Positions 25,996-35,292 are shown, numbered from the stretch's first letter. The stretch: DNA of 49,543 nucleotides from Gemella haemolysans (GCF_028308085.1 NZ_JAQMFS010000021.1:1-49543), one strand, 5' to 3'. The notes: generated by a model from the letters alone, not told the origin. Made by a program: numbers and translations.

Positions 25996-26919
25996 ATGAA
26001 GATGGAAATATTTAATATTTCAGATATTAGTGAAATAAAAAAAGATAATGTGAGAAGAGTAGCTGCTTTAGGTTTTTTTGATGGTATTCATAATGCTCAT
26101 CAGAAGATTATCTGCGGAGCAGTAGGTGCAGCTATTGGAGATTATAAGTCGATTGTTATAACGCTTGATAAGAGCCCAAAAGAATATTTTGGAAAAACGA
26201 GTGAGGAGTTATTGACACCAATAAATAAAAAAAATGAGTTATTAGAGAGTTTAGGTGTTGATGAAGTTTATTATTTAGAATTTAATGAAAAATTACAAAA
26301 TTTATCTGCAGAAGATTTTATAGAATTTATTTTAAAAGAGTTAAATGTAGATAAGGTATTTTGCGGATTCGATTACAGATTTGGAAATAAAGGATTGGGG
26401 ACACCAGATTTAATAAGTGAAAATGGAATAGATATTAATGTTCAAGAAGAGCAAATGATTGAAGGAGAAAAAATATCTACGACAGTACTAAAGAAATTTG
26501 TTCGAGATGGAGAGTTCAAAAAGTATAGAGAATATTCAGGAAGATATTATTCAATTTCTGGTCTTGTAGTAAAGGGAAGACAGCTAGGAAGAACTATTAA
26601 TTTTCCAACTGCCAACCTTCAATTATCAGAAAAGTATCTTTTACCAGAAACTAACGGGGTTTATATTACGAAAATAAAAGTTCATGGTGAGATTTATAAA
26701 TCAATTACTAATATAGGTTATAATCCAACAGTTTCATCTGGAAAAAATAAGAAATTTATTGAAACACATATCTTAGATTTTGATAAAGATATTTATGATG
26801 AAAAAATAGAAATTTTCTTCTATGAATTTTTAAGAAAAGAACAAAAATTTGAGAGTTTTAATCACTTGAGAGAACAGCTAAAATTAGACAAAAAAACTTG
26901 TGAAGAAAAAGATTATTAA
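25996..26919 (+). CDS. ribF: Bifunctional riboflavin kinase/FAD synthetase
   Basis: This 307-residue enzyme phosphorylates riboflavin to FMN and adenylylates FMN to FAD. The N-terminal nucleotidyltransferase domain (about 1-185) has GFFDGIHNAHQ, in which Asn-Ala replaces the more usual Leu/Arg-Gly before His, and GFDYRFG. The C-terminal riboflavin kinase domain (about 186-307) has GRTINFPTANL and NGVYITKI. A second in-frame ATG two codons in is an equal start candidate, since the ribosome site is weak. The products would serve the flavoenzymes MurB and Ndh in this window. Confidence 0.94.
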   Translation: MKMEIFNISDISEIKKDNVRRVAALGFFDGIHNAHQKIICGAVGAAIGDYKSIVITLDKSPKEYFGKTSEELLTPINKKNELLESLGVDEVYYLEFNEKLQNLSAEDFIEFILKELNVDKVFCGFDYRFGNKGLGTPDLISENGIDINVQEEQMIEGEKISTTVLKKFVRDGEFKKYREYSGRYYSISGLVVKGRQLGRTINFPTANLQLSEKYLLPETNGVYITKIKVHGEIYKSITNIGYNPTVSSGKNKKFIETHILDFDKDIYDEKIEIFFYEFLRKEQKFESFNHLREQLKLDKKTCEEKDY

Positions 26920-26954
26920 AATCATATTTATATATTGATTTTAGATGTTATCAC

Positions 26955-26983
26955 TTGAATTATTACAAAAAATAGTGTACAAT
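26955..26983 (+). promoter_or_regulatory. rpsO promoter
   Basis: TTGAAT (26955-26960), 17-bp spacer and TACAAT (26978-26983), located between ribF and rpsO. Confidence 0.75.
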
Positions 26984-26989
26984 TACTTA

Positions 26990-27060
26990 TGTTCCTTATT
27001 CGTGGTATAGAAACCCTCCAGGTTCTACACTAGGATTAAGGTCGCAAAAATATAATTATA
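26990..27060 (+). promoter_or_regulatory. rpsO leader, probable S15 autoregulatory structure
   Basis: The leader folds into a two-part element. CCTTA (26994-26998) pairs with TAAGG, closing a long bulged hairpin in which GTG...TAGAA...CC pairs with GGTTCTACAC (about 27003-27031). Ribosomal protein S15 commonly represses its own mRNA through such leaders. Placement directly before rpsO supports that, but the fold is by eye. Confidence 0.5.
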
Positions 27061-27074
27061 TGGAGGAAATTGCA

Positions 27075-27347
27075 ATGGCAGCAATTAGTCAAGAAAGAAA
27101 ACAAGAAATTATCGCTAAATTCCGTACTCATGAATCAGATACTGGTTCTCCAGAAGTACAAATCGCAGTATTAACTGCAGAAATAGATGCTTTAACTGAG
27201 CACTTAAACACTCACAAAAAAGATCACGCAGGTCGTCGTGGATTACTAAAAAAAGTTTTCCGTCGTCGTCACTTACTAGACTACTTAATTAAAAAAGATA
27301 TCCAAAGATACCGTGAATTAATTAAAGCTCTAGGATTAAGAAGATAA
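27075..27347 (+). CDS. rpsO: 30S ribosomal protein S15
   Basis: This 90-residue protein binds the central domain of 16S rRNA early in small-subunit assembly. The sequence is fully canonical: [35 protein letters not shown] and [14 protein letters not shown] place the start at 27075 because GGAGG lies 8 bases before it. The ATG at 27060 would overlap that ribosome site and add an atypical MEEIA extension. It follows truB-ribF, with its own promoter and terminator. Confidence 0.97.
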   Translation: MAAISQERKQEIIAKFRTHESDTGSPEVQIAVLTAEIDALTEHLNTHKKDHAGRRGLLKKVFRRRHLLDYLIKKDIQRYRELIKALGLRR

Positions 27348-27359
27348 TTTTTAAAAAGT

Positions 27360-27402
27360 TTATAGGAAAGCCGTTTGAGACACTTCGGCTTTCCTTTTTC
27401 TA
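27360..27402 (+). terminator. rpsO terminator
   Basis: A perfect 10-bp GC-containing stem (aggaaagccg 27364-27373 with cggctttcct 27386-27395) is followed by TTTTTC. Confidence 0.88.
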
Positions 27403-27531
27403 TAAATGTAACGAAAGAGTAGCGATATTTTTTCTTATATTTTTGATATATTTTTAATTATGCTTATACCACGTAATATTCTTAGAAAATCACAATTATA
27501 AAAAATATTTATATTTATATCGAAAAAAGTA

Positions 27532-27560
27532 TTGACATAATATTGAAAAATTGATATACT
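27532..27560 (+). promoter_or_regulatory. tRNA-Arg promoter
   Basis: Consensus TTGACA (27532-27537), 17 bp, TATACT (27555-27560), about 36 bp before the tRNA 5' end. Confidence 0.85.
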
Positions 27561-27596
27561 ATTAAAGTACTTCAGAGAGAGGTAATTATTAAATAT

Positions 27597-27670
<74 letters not shown>

Positions 27671-27674
27671 TCAC

Positions 27675-27706
27675 TTAGAGTAGATGAAAATCTACTCTTT
27701 TTTTAT
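27675..27706 (+). terminator. tRNA-Arg terminator
   Basis: A perfect 9-bp stem agagtagat/atctactct (27677-27685, 27690-27698) with a GAAA loop is followed by T8. Confidence 0.88.
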
Positions 27707-27738
27707 TTTTATAGTTAATGAAAATAAAAAAAGAACGT

Positions 27739-27993
27739 CTAAACAACGCTCAATTTCACTTCTATTACTTTATTAACTTCTGGTATTTTTTCAACAATTG
27801 TTTTTTCAATTGCATATTTTAATGTAATGTGTGATAGTTCGCAATGTGCACATTCACCTAAAAATCTAATTTTTAAAATTCCATTTTTAAAATTAATAAA
27901 TTCTATATTTCCACCATCTTTAATAAGTTTAGGGCGTATTTTTTCTAACTCAAATTTAATTTTATCAACAGTTTCATAATACTCTTTATTCAA
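27739..27993 (-). CDS. NifU C-terminal-domain Fe-S scaffold protein
   Basis: This 84-residue protein is the stand-alone Nfu type. It has RPKLIKDGGNIEF, then FLGECAHCELSHITLKYAIE, whose CxxC binds or transfers an iron-sulfur cluster. It resembles YutI of Bacillus. The start codon is TTG at 27993: AGAGAGGTGG is well spaced upstream, and no other start fits. It has a consensus promoter (28018-28046) and diverges from an IscA-like gene and ndh, which together resemble the Bacillus yut/yum neighbourhood of Fe-S and NADH dehydrogenase genes. Confidence 0.88.
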   Translation of the reverse strand: MNKEYYETVDKIKFELEKIRPKLIKDGGNIEFINFKNGILKIRFLGECAHCELSHITLKYAIEKTIVEKIPEVNKVIEVKLSVV

Positions 27994-28485
27994 AACGAAT
28001 CCACCTCTCTATAAAATATTATACTGTTCGGTAAAAGAAAAGTCAATAAAGTAAGAAGACATAAATATTTGATATTGCAAGTAATTTAAAACAGTTTACA
28101 TATAAATATTAAATAAAGATAAAGTTTTATTAAATAGGATGTAGAAGAATCCTTTATAGATAGACTATATACTAAAATTAAAAAGAAAATAAACGAAAAA
28201 ATAAATATTTAAGTATGAAGTTAAATCAAAATAATTTTTTAAAAATGTCTACAGATGTAAATCATCTTAATGTTATAAAGATTAGAGATTAATATTAATA
28301 GAAGCCTTTAGAATAGTATAAGTAACAATACTAATAAAACAATATCATGCAAATTTAAACGTTTTTAAAAAATTCATAAAATATTCACAAATTATTTTAT
28401 AAAATATAAGCAATATACTGTTATTTTATTAGAAAAACGGTTATAATATTAAATAGAAAATAAAAAATAAAGAGGGAAACATTTT
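27994..28485. other. 492-bp gene-free spacer between divergent Fe-S genes
   Basis: This very AT-rich spacer has the minus-strand promoter near its left end and a plus-strand -10 (TATAAT 28442-28447, with a poor -35) near its right end. TACA-GA-TGTA at 28250-28259 is a perfect match to the CopY-type TACAnnTGTA pattern. No open frame with a ribosome site was seen. Confidence 0.65.
28018..28046 (-). promoter_or_regulatory. Promoter of the NifU-like gene
   Basis: On the minus strand TTGACT (28041-28046), 17 bp, TATAAT (28018-28023). The spacer contains CCGAAC, close to the CGAAC motif also found in the guaD promoter spacer. Confidence 0.8.
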
Positions 28486-28848
28486 ATGGCTAATACAGAT
28501 AATCAATTAATTTTGATAACAGATGTAGCGGTTGGTAAATTCCAAGAAATGTTATTTGATGCTGATAAACGTGATAGTTACTTGAAAATTTCTATCGCTT
28601 TAGAAGGGACACAAATGCATTACGCTATTGATATTAAGGACGAATTAGAAGACGGTGATAAAGTTCTTAACTTTGGAGATCTTAAAGTTCTTGTTAATGA
28701 AGAAGATGAGCTTCTTTTGAAAGGTCTTGAAATAGATTACGTTCAAGATGAATATGGTAGTGAGTTTACACTACACAATCCAAATATGATTGAAATTTAT
28801 GATGATGAAGATGGCGGTTGCTGTGGAAACGGCTGCTGCTGTTGTTAA
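28486..28848 (+). CDS. Atypical A-type (IscA/HesB-like) iron-sulfur protein with poly-Cys tail
   Basis: This 120-residue protein shares the A-type carrier core: DLKVLVNEEDELLLKGLEIDYVQDEYGSEFTLHNPN near residues 65-100. In normal family members a first ligand Cys sits in a GCSG motif about residue 35-45. Here the matching region reads LEGTQMHYAIDI and has none. The usual C-terminal CGCG is replaced by an acidic stretch and a six-cysteine tail, GGCCGNGCCCC. It may still hold a cluster or another metal, but cannot use the standard three-Cys site. It is 36 bp before ndh and probably cotranscribed. The nearest Bacillus analogue is YutM. Confidence 0.72.
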   Translation: MANTDNQLILITDVAVGKFQEMLFDADKRDSYLKISIALEGTQMHYAIDIKDELEDGDKVLNFGDLKVLVNEEDELLLKGLEIDYVQDEYGSEFTLHNPNMIEIYDDEDGGCCGNGCCCC

Positions 28849-28884
28849 AATACAAAATAACATATAAAAGGAGAAATGGATACT

Positions 28885-30075
28885 ATGAAAAACGTAGTTA
28901 TTTTAGGTGCTGGTTATGCAGGACTTACGACTTTAAAAGGATTAAAAAAAGCTGCTAAAGCTGGAGAGGTAAAAGTTACTTTAGTAAACAAAAATTCTTA
29001 TCACTATGATACAGTAAACTTACACGAAGTTTCTGCAGGGAACATCCCAGCAAAAGATATTTGTATTGATATTAAAGATTTAGTATCACCAGGTGTAGAA
29101 TTTGTTCAAGACGAAGTAATTAAAATTGATGTTGAGAAAAAATTAGTGCTAACTAAAAAACATGAACTTGACTATGATGTACTAGTTGTTGGATTAGGAT
29201 TCCAACCTGAAACATTTGGAATTGAAGGTATGGCTGAAAATGCATTACCAATCGCAAATGTTAATGCTGCAGAAAAAATTGCTGCTACATTAGAAGACAA
29301 CTTCAGAAAATATGCTACAAGCGAAGAAAAAGATGTAAAAGATATTTCAGTTATCGTAGGTGGAACTGGATTAGCAGGTATGGAATTCTTAGGGGAATTA
29401 GTTCACCGTAAAAAAGAATTATGCTCTAAATACGGAATTGATGAAAAATTAGTTAAAATTTACGGATTAGATGCTGCTCCAACATTATTACCAATGTTTA
29501 CTAAAGAGTACAGTGACTACGCAAGAAAATACTTAGAAGACAATGGAATCGAAATTATCTTAGGTGCTGGTATTAAAGGTGCTACTAAAGATAGCTTTAC
29601 TATCGAAGTTGATGGAGAAAGAAAAGATTTATATGCTTCTACACTAGTGTGGACAGCCGGAGTTCGTGGTAACAAACTTATGGATGAAACATTCCCAGAA
29701 CTTGCTAAACGTGGTCGTCTTGTGACTACACAACAATTAACAGTTCCTGGACACGATGAGATTTACATCGTAGGTGACTGTGCTGCATTTATTGAAACTG
29801 GTCAAGAAAGACCTTACCCAACAACAGCTCAAATCGCTAATCAAATGGGAGCATATGTAGGAGCTAGAATTAGTAGAAAACAAGTTGGAGACTTTAAATA
29901 CATTAACCGTGGTGTTGTATGTTCATTAGGTCACAAAGATGGTATCGCAGATGTTATGGGTGGTAAAAAGGCTAAAGGATTCAAAGCAGCTAAACTTAAA
30001 AAAATTATCGAAGCTAAAGCAATTTATGAATTAACAGACTTCGTTACTGCACTTAAAAACCAACGTATTTTTTAA
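28885..30075 (+). CDS. ndh: Type II NADH dehydrogenase
   Basis: This flavoprotein of about 396 residues passes electrons from NADH to membrane quinone without pumping protons. The N-terminal FAD site is VVILGAGYAGLTTL, the second dinucleotide fold is VIVGGTGLAGMEFLGEL (about 155-172), and YIVGDCAAF is the C-terminal FAD contact. PTTAQIANQMG is the quinone-site segment of Ndh-2. The ATG at 28885 has GGAG 11 bases upstream; the ATG at 28876 is too close to it. Its position after an Fe-S-type gene parallels the Bacillus yut/yum region. A terminator follows. Confidence 0.93.
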   Translation: MKNVVILGAGYAGLTTLKGLKKAAKAGEVKVTLVNKNSYHYDTVNLHEVSAGNIPAKDICIDIKDLVSPGVEFVQDEVIKIDVEKKLVLTKKHELDYDVLVVGLGFQPETFGIEGMAENALPIANVNAAEKIAATLEDNFRKYATSEEKDVKDISVIVGGTGLAGMEFLGELVHRKKELCSKYGIDEKLVKIYGLDAAPTLLPMFTKEYSDYARKYLEDNGIEIILGAGIKGATKDSFTIEVDGERKDLYASTLVWTAGVRGNKLMDETFPELAKRGRLVTTQQLTVPGHDEIYIVGDCAAFIETGQERPYPTTAQIANQMGAYVGARISRKQVGDFKYINRGVVCSLGHKDGIADVMGGKKAKGFKAAKLKKIIEAKAIYELTDFVTALKNQRIF

Positions 30076-30103
30076 TACGATTTTAATAAAAATTATTTAT
30101 GTA

Positions 30104-30130
30104 GGCCCAATTAATTTTGGGTCTTTTTAT
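30104..30130 (+). terminator. ndh terminator
   Basis: A 7-bp stem GGCCCAA/TTGGGTC with one G-U pair (30104-30110, 30117-30123) is followed by a T run. Confidence 0.75.
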
Positions 30131-30207
30131 TTTTGAATGTAATAAAAAAAATAATGTAAATTTAGTATTAATATTTTTTAAATTATAGTATTTTTAGCCA
30201 TGTTAAT

Positions 30208-30236
30208 TTGAAAAAAAGTTGTAATTATGGTAAGAT
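30208..30236 (+). promoter_or_regulatory. Promoter of the acyltransferase-aminotransferase gene
   Basis: TTGAAA (30208-30213), 17 bp, TAAGAT (30231-30236) with an upstream TG. It probably also drives rpoY-rnjA and genes beyond. Confidence 0.65.
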
Positions 30237-30281
30237 ATAGTGTAGAGAAAATTTAACCAAATAAAGTTATGGGGAAAAATT

Positions 30282-31856
30282 ATGATATATAAAATAGCAA
30301 ATACAGCGGAAGAATATGAACAAATTTTCAAGTTGAACTATGAAACATTTGTCGAAGAAATCCCTCAACATGAAAAAAATGAAACTAAAAAATTAAAAGA
30401 TAAATTTCATGATAAAAACATATATATAATAGCCAAAAAGAAAAACGATGTAGTTGGTATGATTGCATTATCAGATCAACGCCCGTTTTCTTTAGATTTA
30501 AAGCTTAATGATATAGATAAATATTACAAAGGCAGTTATAAAAAACCTGTAGAAATAAGACTATTATCAATAAAAGAAAAATATAGAAAAACTAAAGTTT
30601 TTACAGAATTATTGCAAAGAACATTTAATTATATTATTCAGAATGCCTATGATATTGTGTTTATTTCAGGCACAACTAGACAAGAGAAACTTTACAAGCA
30701 TTTAGGTTTTACAAAATTCCATGAGAACGTAGGAACTAAAGATGCTGAATATATGCCGATGTATCTTTCACTTAAGAGTGAAAATAAGGTTCTTGATAGA
30801 ATGGCAAAAGCTCAAAGAATTAACTTTTTACCAGGACCTGTAGATTTATCTCAAGATGTAATAGATAAATTATCTAAGCAATTGTATTCACATAGAAGTA
30901 ATGAGTTTGTAAGTCTAACTAAAAATACACTTTCAAAAATAGAGAGAATTTTAGATGTAGAAACAGCGACTATATTACATGGATCAGCTACATTAGCTAA
31001 TGAAGCTATAATGGCGCAATTGAAAGGTAGAGGTCTTAATAATGGTCTTGTTTTAGCAAATGGTGAATTCGGAAATAGATTAGTTCGTGAAACAAAACGT
31101 CACGGCTTAAATATCGATTGTTATTCTGTAGGTTTTGGAGAAAGTTTTGACTTAGAAGTTGTAGCTGGAAAATTAAAATCAGGAAATTATGATTTTGTCT
31201 ATTTAGTTCATAACGAAACTAGTGTTGGAATATTGAATGATTTAGAAGAAATTACAAAAATCGTTAAACAAAATAATTTAGTACTTGCAGTTGACGCAGT
31301 TTCTGCAGTAGGTGCTATTAAATATAGTTATAAAGATGTTGATTATGTAGCATGTTCATCAGGTAAAGCCTTTTGTTCTGTAGCTGGGTTAGCAATTGTA
31401 GGAACTAATTGCGAATTAGTTCCACTAGAAAACACACCGTTATACTTAGATTTACATTATGCTAATAAAATGACATCGATACCTTTCACTCAACCATCTA
31501 TTTTAATGGAAGCACTAAATACAGCTTTAGATGCCTTTAAAACAGATGAAAGATATGAAAAGGTTCAGGAAAAATATTCATATATGAAGGCAGGACTTAA
31601 AGAATTAGGTCTTCCAATAATGAAGATAAAAGAAAAAGAAGTTTCACCGGTGATTGTAACTGTAGAATTACCTGAAAATATTAGTTCACTTAACGTTGGA
31701 GCCTCACTTGCAATAAATAATATTTTCATTCATTATAAGAGTTCATATCTTCAAGAGAGAAATATTATACAGTTTTCATTTATAAATATTAACACAACAA
31801 AAAATGAATTAGATTACACATTAAATATATTAAAAGAAATGATAGGAGATTATTAA
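30282..31856 (+). CDS. Fusion: acyltransferase (GNAT/FeeM-like) + class V PLP aminotransferase
   Basis: This 524-residue protein has two parts. Residues 1-165 follow the acyl-transferase pattern of the GNAT/N-acyl-amino-acid-synthase type: [58 protein letters not shown]. Residues about 180-524 are a class V aminotransferase: [58 protein letters not shown] and SSGKAF, where Lys362 should bind PLP. The nearest families are alanine-glyoxylate or serine-type aminotransferases. The stop overlaps the rpoY start by one base. The product and substrate are unknown; linked acylation and transamination of an amino acid is an inference. Confidence 0.8.
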   Translation: MIYKIANTAEEYEQIFKLNYETFVEEIPQHEKNETKKLKDKFHDKNIYIIAKKKNDVVGMIALSDQRPFSLDLKLNDIDKYYKGSYKKPVEIRLLSIKEKYRKTKVFTELLQRTFNYIIQNAYDIVFISGTTRQEKLYKHLGFTKFHENVGTKDAEYMPMYLSLKSENKVLDRMAKAQRINFLPGPVDLSQDVIDKLSKQLYSHRSNEFVSLTKNTLSKIERILDVETATILHGSATLANEAIMAQLKGRGLNNGLVLANGEFGNRLVRETKRHGLNIDCYSVGFGESFDLEVVAGKLKSGNYDFVYLVHNETSVGILNDLEEITKIVKQNNLVLAVDAVSAVGAIKYSYKDVDYVACSSGKAFCSVAGLAIVGTNCELVPLENTPLYLDLHYANKMTSIPFTQPSILMEALNTALDAFKTDERYEKVQEKYSYMKAGLKELGLPIMKIKEKEVSPVIVTVELPENISSLNVGASLAINNIFIHYKSSYLQERNIIQFSFININTTKNELDYTLNILKEMIGDY

Positions 31857-32074
31857 TGGCAGTATTTAAAGTATTTTACCAAGAAAATTCAAAGGAAATT
31901 CCAGTAAGAGAAAACACACAAGTGTTATATGTAGAAGCTGATGGAGTACCAGCAGTAAGAAAGTATTTAGATGATAGAAACTATAATGTAGAACTTGTTC
32001 AAGAATTAAGTGAAGCATATTTAGAGTTTGAAAAACAATCTGAAGACTTTAAAGTGGAGAAAGTTAATGGATAA
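31856..32074 (+). CDS. rpoY: RNA polymerase epsilon subunit
   Basis: This 72-residue small acidic protein (DUF1447) binds RNA polymerase in Bacilli. The family pattern is [27 protein letters not shown] and [19 protein letters not shown]. Position immediately before rnjA, overlapping it by 8 bases, is the conserved ykzG-ykqC order. The ATG shares its A with the stop of the preceding fusion gene, so it is translationally coupled to that unusual enzyme. Confidence 0.92.
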   Translation: MAVFKVFYQENSKEIPVRENTQVLYVEADGVPAVRKYLDDRNYNVELVQELSEAYLEFEKQSEDFKVEKVNG

Positions 32075-33737
32075 AATCATTAAAAAAAATGAAGTAGGAG
32101 TAGCTGCTATTGGTGGTTTAGGAGAAATTGGTAAAAACACCTACGCTATTCAATACCGCGACGAGATTATAATAATCGACGCTGGAGTTAAGTTTCCTGG
32201 AGATAATATTCTGGGAATTGACTATGTAATACCTGATTACTCATATATTGAAAAAAATATTGATAAAATTAAAGCGTTGATTATTACTCATGGTCACGAA
32301 GACCACATTGGTGGATTACCATTCTTACTAAGAAAAGTTAATTTACCAATATATGGTGGACCATTAGCAATTGGATTGATTAGATCAAAATTAGAAGAAC
32401 ATAACTTACTGGCTAAAGCTGAGCTTAATGTTATTGATGAAGATACTGTGTTAAGTTTTAAATATTTAAAAGTATCATTCCATAACACAACTCACTCTAT
32501 TCCAGATTCATTTGGAGTCATTGTAAATACTCCACAAGGGAATATTGTTCATACAGGTGATTTTAAATTTGACTTTACTCCAGTTGGGCAAGGATCAAAT
32601 TTACACAAAATGGCAGCAATTGGAGAAAAAGGAGTATTATGTTTGCTTTCTGATTCAACAAACTCAGAAAGAACAGAATTTACTCAAAGTGAAAAAGAAG
32701 TAGGTAAAACTATTTCTAATATTCTTCGAAAAGAGAAACATAGAGTTATATTTGCAACATTCGCATCAAACGTATACCGTGTAAAACAGGTTGTAGAAGC
32801 ATGTATCGAACATGGAAGAAAGATTGTTGTATTCGGACGCTCTATGGAAAAAGCTATTAAAATTGGTACAGAATTAGGGTATATTAAAGCACCTAAGGAA
32901 ACATTTGTTAATAGTAAGTACTTAAATCAAGTAGATCCTAATAAATTACTTATTTTATGTACTGGTACTCAAGGAGAAGAATTAGCAGCGTTAAGTAGAA
33001 TAGCAAATGGAACACATAAGAAAATTACAATAATGCCAACGGATACGGTAATATTTGCTAGTTCGGCAATTCCAGGGAATACTCTTTCTATTAATAAAAA
33101 CATAGATTTATTATCAAAACTTGGAGCAAATGTTATCACTTCTAGTGTTAACAATGTTCATACATCTGGGCACGGTTCGAAAGAAGAACAAAAACTAATG
33201 TTTAGACTTATCAAACCTAAATATTTTATGCCAATTCATGGTGAGTATAGAATGCAGGTTATACATGCTCAAACAGCAGCAGAATGTGATATTCCTCTAG
33301 AAAACTCATTCATCATGGAAAATGGTGAGGTATTAGCATTAACTAGCGATAGTGCAAGAATTGCTGGTAAGTTTGATGCATCAGATGTCTATGTAGATGG
33401 ACTTGGAATTGGAGATATCGGAAGTGTTGTAATTAAAGATAGAAAAGAACTTTCAGAAGAAGGTGTTATCGTAGTTTCTATTGCAATTGACTTTGAAAAT
33501 AAAAAATTAATGAATAATCCTGATATAATAAGTCGTGGATTCGTTAATGTAAATGAATCAACAGAATTATTCGGACAATCTAAAGCAGTTGTTAAAGATG
33601 CTGTTTTATCTGTACTATCTAATGAGGAGTGCGGAGTATATCAAGTTAGACAACAAATTTTAGAATCTTTAGGGGAATTTTTAGAAAGTGAAATAGGAAG
33701 GAAACCTGTTATTTTACCAACAATATTGGAGGTGTAA
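32067..33737 (+). CDS. rnjA: Ribonuclease J1
   Basis: This 556-residue 5'-exo/endoribonuclease of the beta-CASP metallo-beta-lactamase family acts in mRNA decay and rRNA maturation. The catalytic HGHEDHIGG has His75, His77, Asp79 and His80. [28 protein letters not shown] and [10 protein letters not shown] are the other core motifs. I chose ATG 32067 because GGAG is 8 bases upstream. An in-frame TTG at 32028 is artificial. It overlaps rpoY by 8 bases, and sdaAB starts 2 bases after its stop. Confidence 0.95.
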   Translation: MDKIIKKNEVGVAAIGGLGEIGKNTYAIQYRDEIIIIDAGVKFPGDNILGIDYVIPDYSYIEKNIDKIKALIITHGHEDHIGGLPFLLRKVNLPIYGGPLAIGLIRSKLEEHNLLAKAELNVIDEDTVLSFKYLKVSFHNTTHSIPDSFGVIVNTPQGNIVHTGDFKFDFTPVGQGSNLHKMAAIGEKGVLCLLSDSTNSERTEFTQSEKEVGKTISNILRKEKHRVIFATFASNVYRVKQVVEACIEHGRKIVVFGRSMEKAIKIGTELGYIKAPKETFVNSKYLNQVDPNKLLILCTGTQGEELAALSRIANGTHKKITIMPTDTVIFASSAIPGNTLSINKNIDLLSKLGANVITSSVNNVHTSGHGSKEEQKLMFRLIKPKYFMPIHGEYRMQVIHAQTAAECDIPLENSFIMENGEVLALTSDSARIAGKFDASDVYVDGLGIGDIGSVVIKDRKELSEEGVIVVSIAIDFENKKLMNNPDIISRGFVNVNESTELFGQSKAVVKDAVLSVLSNEECGVYQVRQQILESLGEFLESEIGRKPVILPTILEV

Positions 33738-33739
33738 AT

Positions 33740-34408
33740 ATGAAATACAGAAGTGTATTTGATATTATAGGTCCGGTAATGGTAGGACCGTCAAGTTCAC
33801 ATACGGCAGGAGCAGTTCGTATTGGTCTATTTACAAGATATATTTTTGGAATGCAACCAGAAGATGTAAAAATAACATTATATGGTTCGTTCAAAGAAAC
33901 TTATAAAGGCCACGGAACAGACATTGCTCTTATTGGTGGATTATTAGGGTATAATACGTCTGATAAGCGTATAAGAACTAGTATGGAAGATGCAAAAGCA
34001 GCAGGAATGGAGTTTGAATTCATAGAGAGTGAAATTGAACATATTCATCCAAATACAGCAAAAATAGAAGTTCAAGCTGGTCGACATAGTCTCGATCTTA
34101 TTGGGAAATCAATAGGTGGAGGAAAGATGGTTATATTTGAACTGCTAGGATTCGATGTGAATTTATCAGGTGACTTCCCAACTTATTTCATTTTTTATAA
34201 GTTTAATGACAAAAATAAAAAAGAATTATCATTGAGAATTCAAGAAATATTTGGTGATAAAAAAGTAAGTGAGAAATATTCTAGTTCTATTTTAGAAGGA
34301 ACTAATTTACTTGTAGTTGAGTCTCTAGAGGAATTAAATGAAGAAAGCATTCAAAAAATAACTGAGCTAGAATTTGTTAATGAAGTAAAATTTGCAGATA
34401 AATTGTAG
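33740..34408 (+). CDS. sdaAB: L-serine dehydratase beta subunit
   Basis: This 222-residue partner of SdaAA forms an iron-sulfur L-serine dehydratase that converts serine to pyruvate and ammonia. The start MKYRSVFDIIGPVMVGPSSSHTAGAVRIG is diagnostic, and the C-terminal part (about 150-222) is ACT-like. GGAGG precedes the ATG, and only 2 bases lie after the rnjA stop. With glyA in the same window, serine can be routed to glycine and one-carbon units or to pyruvate. Confidence 0.94.
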   Translation: MKYRSVFDIIGPVMVGPSSSHTAGAVRIGLFTRYIFGMQPEDVKITLYGSFKETYKGHGTDIALIGGLLGYNTSDKRIRTSMEDAKAAGMEFEFIESEIEHIHPNTAKIEVQAGRHSLDLIGKSIGGGKMVIFELLGFDVNLSGDFPTYFIFYKFNDKNKKELSLRIQEIFGDKKVSEKYSSSILEGTNLLVVESLEELNEESIQKITELEFVNEVKFADKL

Positions 34409-34419
34409 AGGGTACAGAA

Positions 34420-35292
34420 ATGTTTACTAGTTTAGAAGAAATCGTAGAAAAATCAAAATTAGAACAAAAACCTGTTTCTGAGTTGATGATAGAACAAGAA
34501 ATTGAAGTGAATGGTGTAACTCGTGCTGCAGTAGAAAAATTGATGAAAAGAAATTTAGCTGTTATGATGCAAGCTGTTGAAGAAGGATTAGCTGGAGTAA
34601 GTTCAAAAACAGGACTAACAGGTGGAGACGCTAAAAAATTACAAGAGTATATAAATAGTGGTAAATCAATTACTGGTAGTGATTTTTTAAATGGAGTTGC
34701 AGCAGCAATTGCAACAAACGAAGTTAATGCATCTTTAGGATTAATTTGTGCAACTCCGACAGCAGGATCGGCTGGAGTACTTCCAGGTTGTATTCATGCG
34801 TTAAAGAAAAAATTCAATATTGATGAAGAAACGCAGTTAAGAATGTTATTTACAGCTGGAGCTTTTGGATTCGTAGTAGCTAATAATGCCTCTTGTTCAG
34901 GAGCAGAAGGTGGATGTCAAGCTGAAATTGGTTCGGCTAGTGCAATGGCAGCGGCAGCTATAGTAGAAGCCATGGGAGGAGATGCAGAGATGAGTGCTCA
35001 TGCATTTGCCATTGCTTTAAAAAATATGTTAGGACTTGTTTGTGATCCAGTAGCAGGATTAGTAGAGGTACCTTGTGTAAAAAGAAATGCGGCTGGAGCT
35101 TCTACAGCTTTAATGGCAGCAGATTTAGCTCTAGCAGGAATAAAAAGTCGTATTCCAGCTGATGAAGTGTTAGAAGCAATGTATAAGATAGGACTTGAAA
35201 TGTCTACTACATTAAAAGAAACTGCTAAGAGTGGTTTAGCAATCACAAAAACTGGAGAAAGATATAGGAGTTTATTATTCGGTAATGATTAA
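34420..35292 (+). CDS. sdaAA: L-serine dehydratase alpha subunit
   Basis: This 290-residue catalytic subunit has the expected cysteines for its 4Fe-4S cluster in ICATPTAGSAGVLPG, NASCSGAEGGCQAEIGSASAMAA and LVCDPVAGLVEVPC. Length matches two-subunit Bacilli enzymes. It follows sdaAB by 11 bases and overlaps recG by 8. The cluster requirement fits the presence of Fe-S assembly-type genes nearby, though they are not linked here. Confidence 0.95.
   Translation: MFTSLEEIVEKSKLEQKPVSELMIEQEIEVNGVTRAAVEKLMKRNLAVMMQAVEEGLAGVSSKTGLTGGDAKKLQEYINSGKSITGSDFLNGVAAAIATNEVNASLGLICATPTAGSAGVLPGCIHALKKKFNIDEETQLRMLFTAGAFGFVVANNASCSGAEGGCQAEIGSASAMAAAAIVEAMGGDAEMSAHAFAIALKNMLGLVCDPVAGLVEVPCVKRNAAGASTALMAADLALAGIKSRIPADEVLEAMYKIGLEMSTTLKETAKSGLAITKTGERYRSLLFGND

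Noticed and set aside
32028-32066. TTG start extending RNase J1 by 13 residues
   Set aside because: The extension lies inside rpoY and lacks a ribosome site. ATG 32067 has GGAG well placed and gives a normal N-terminus.
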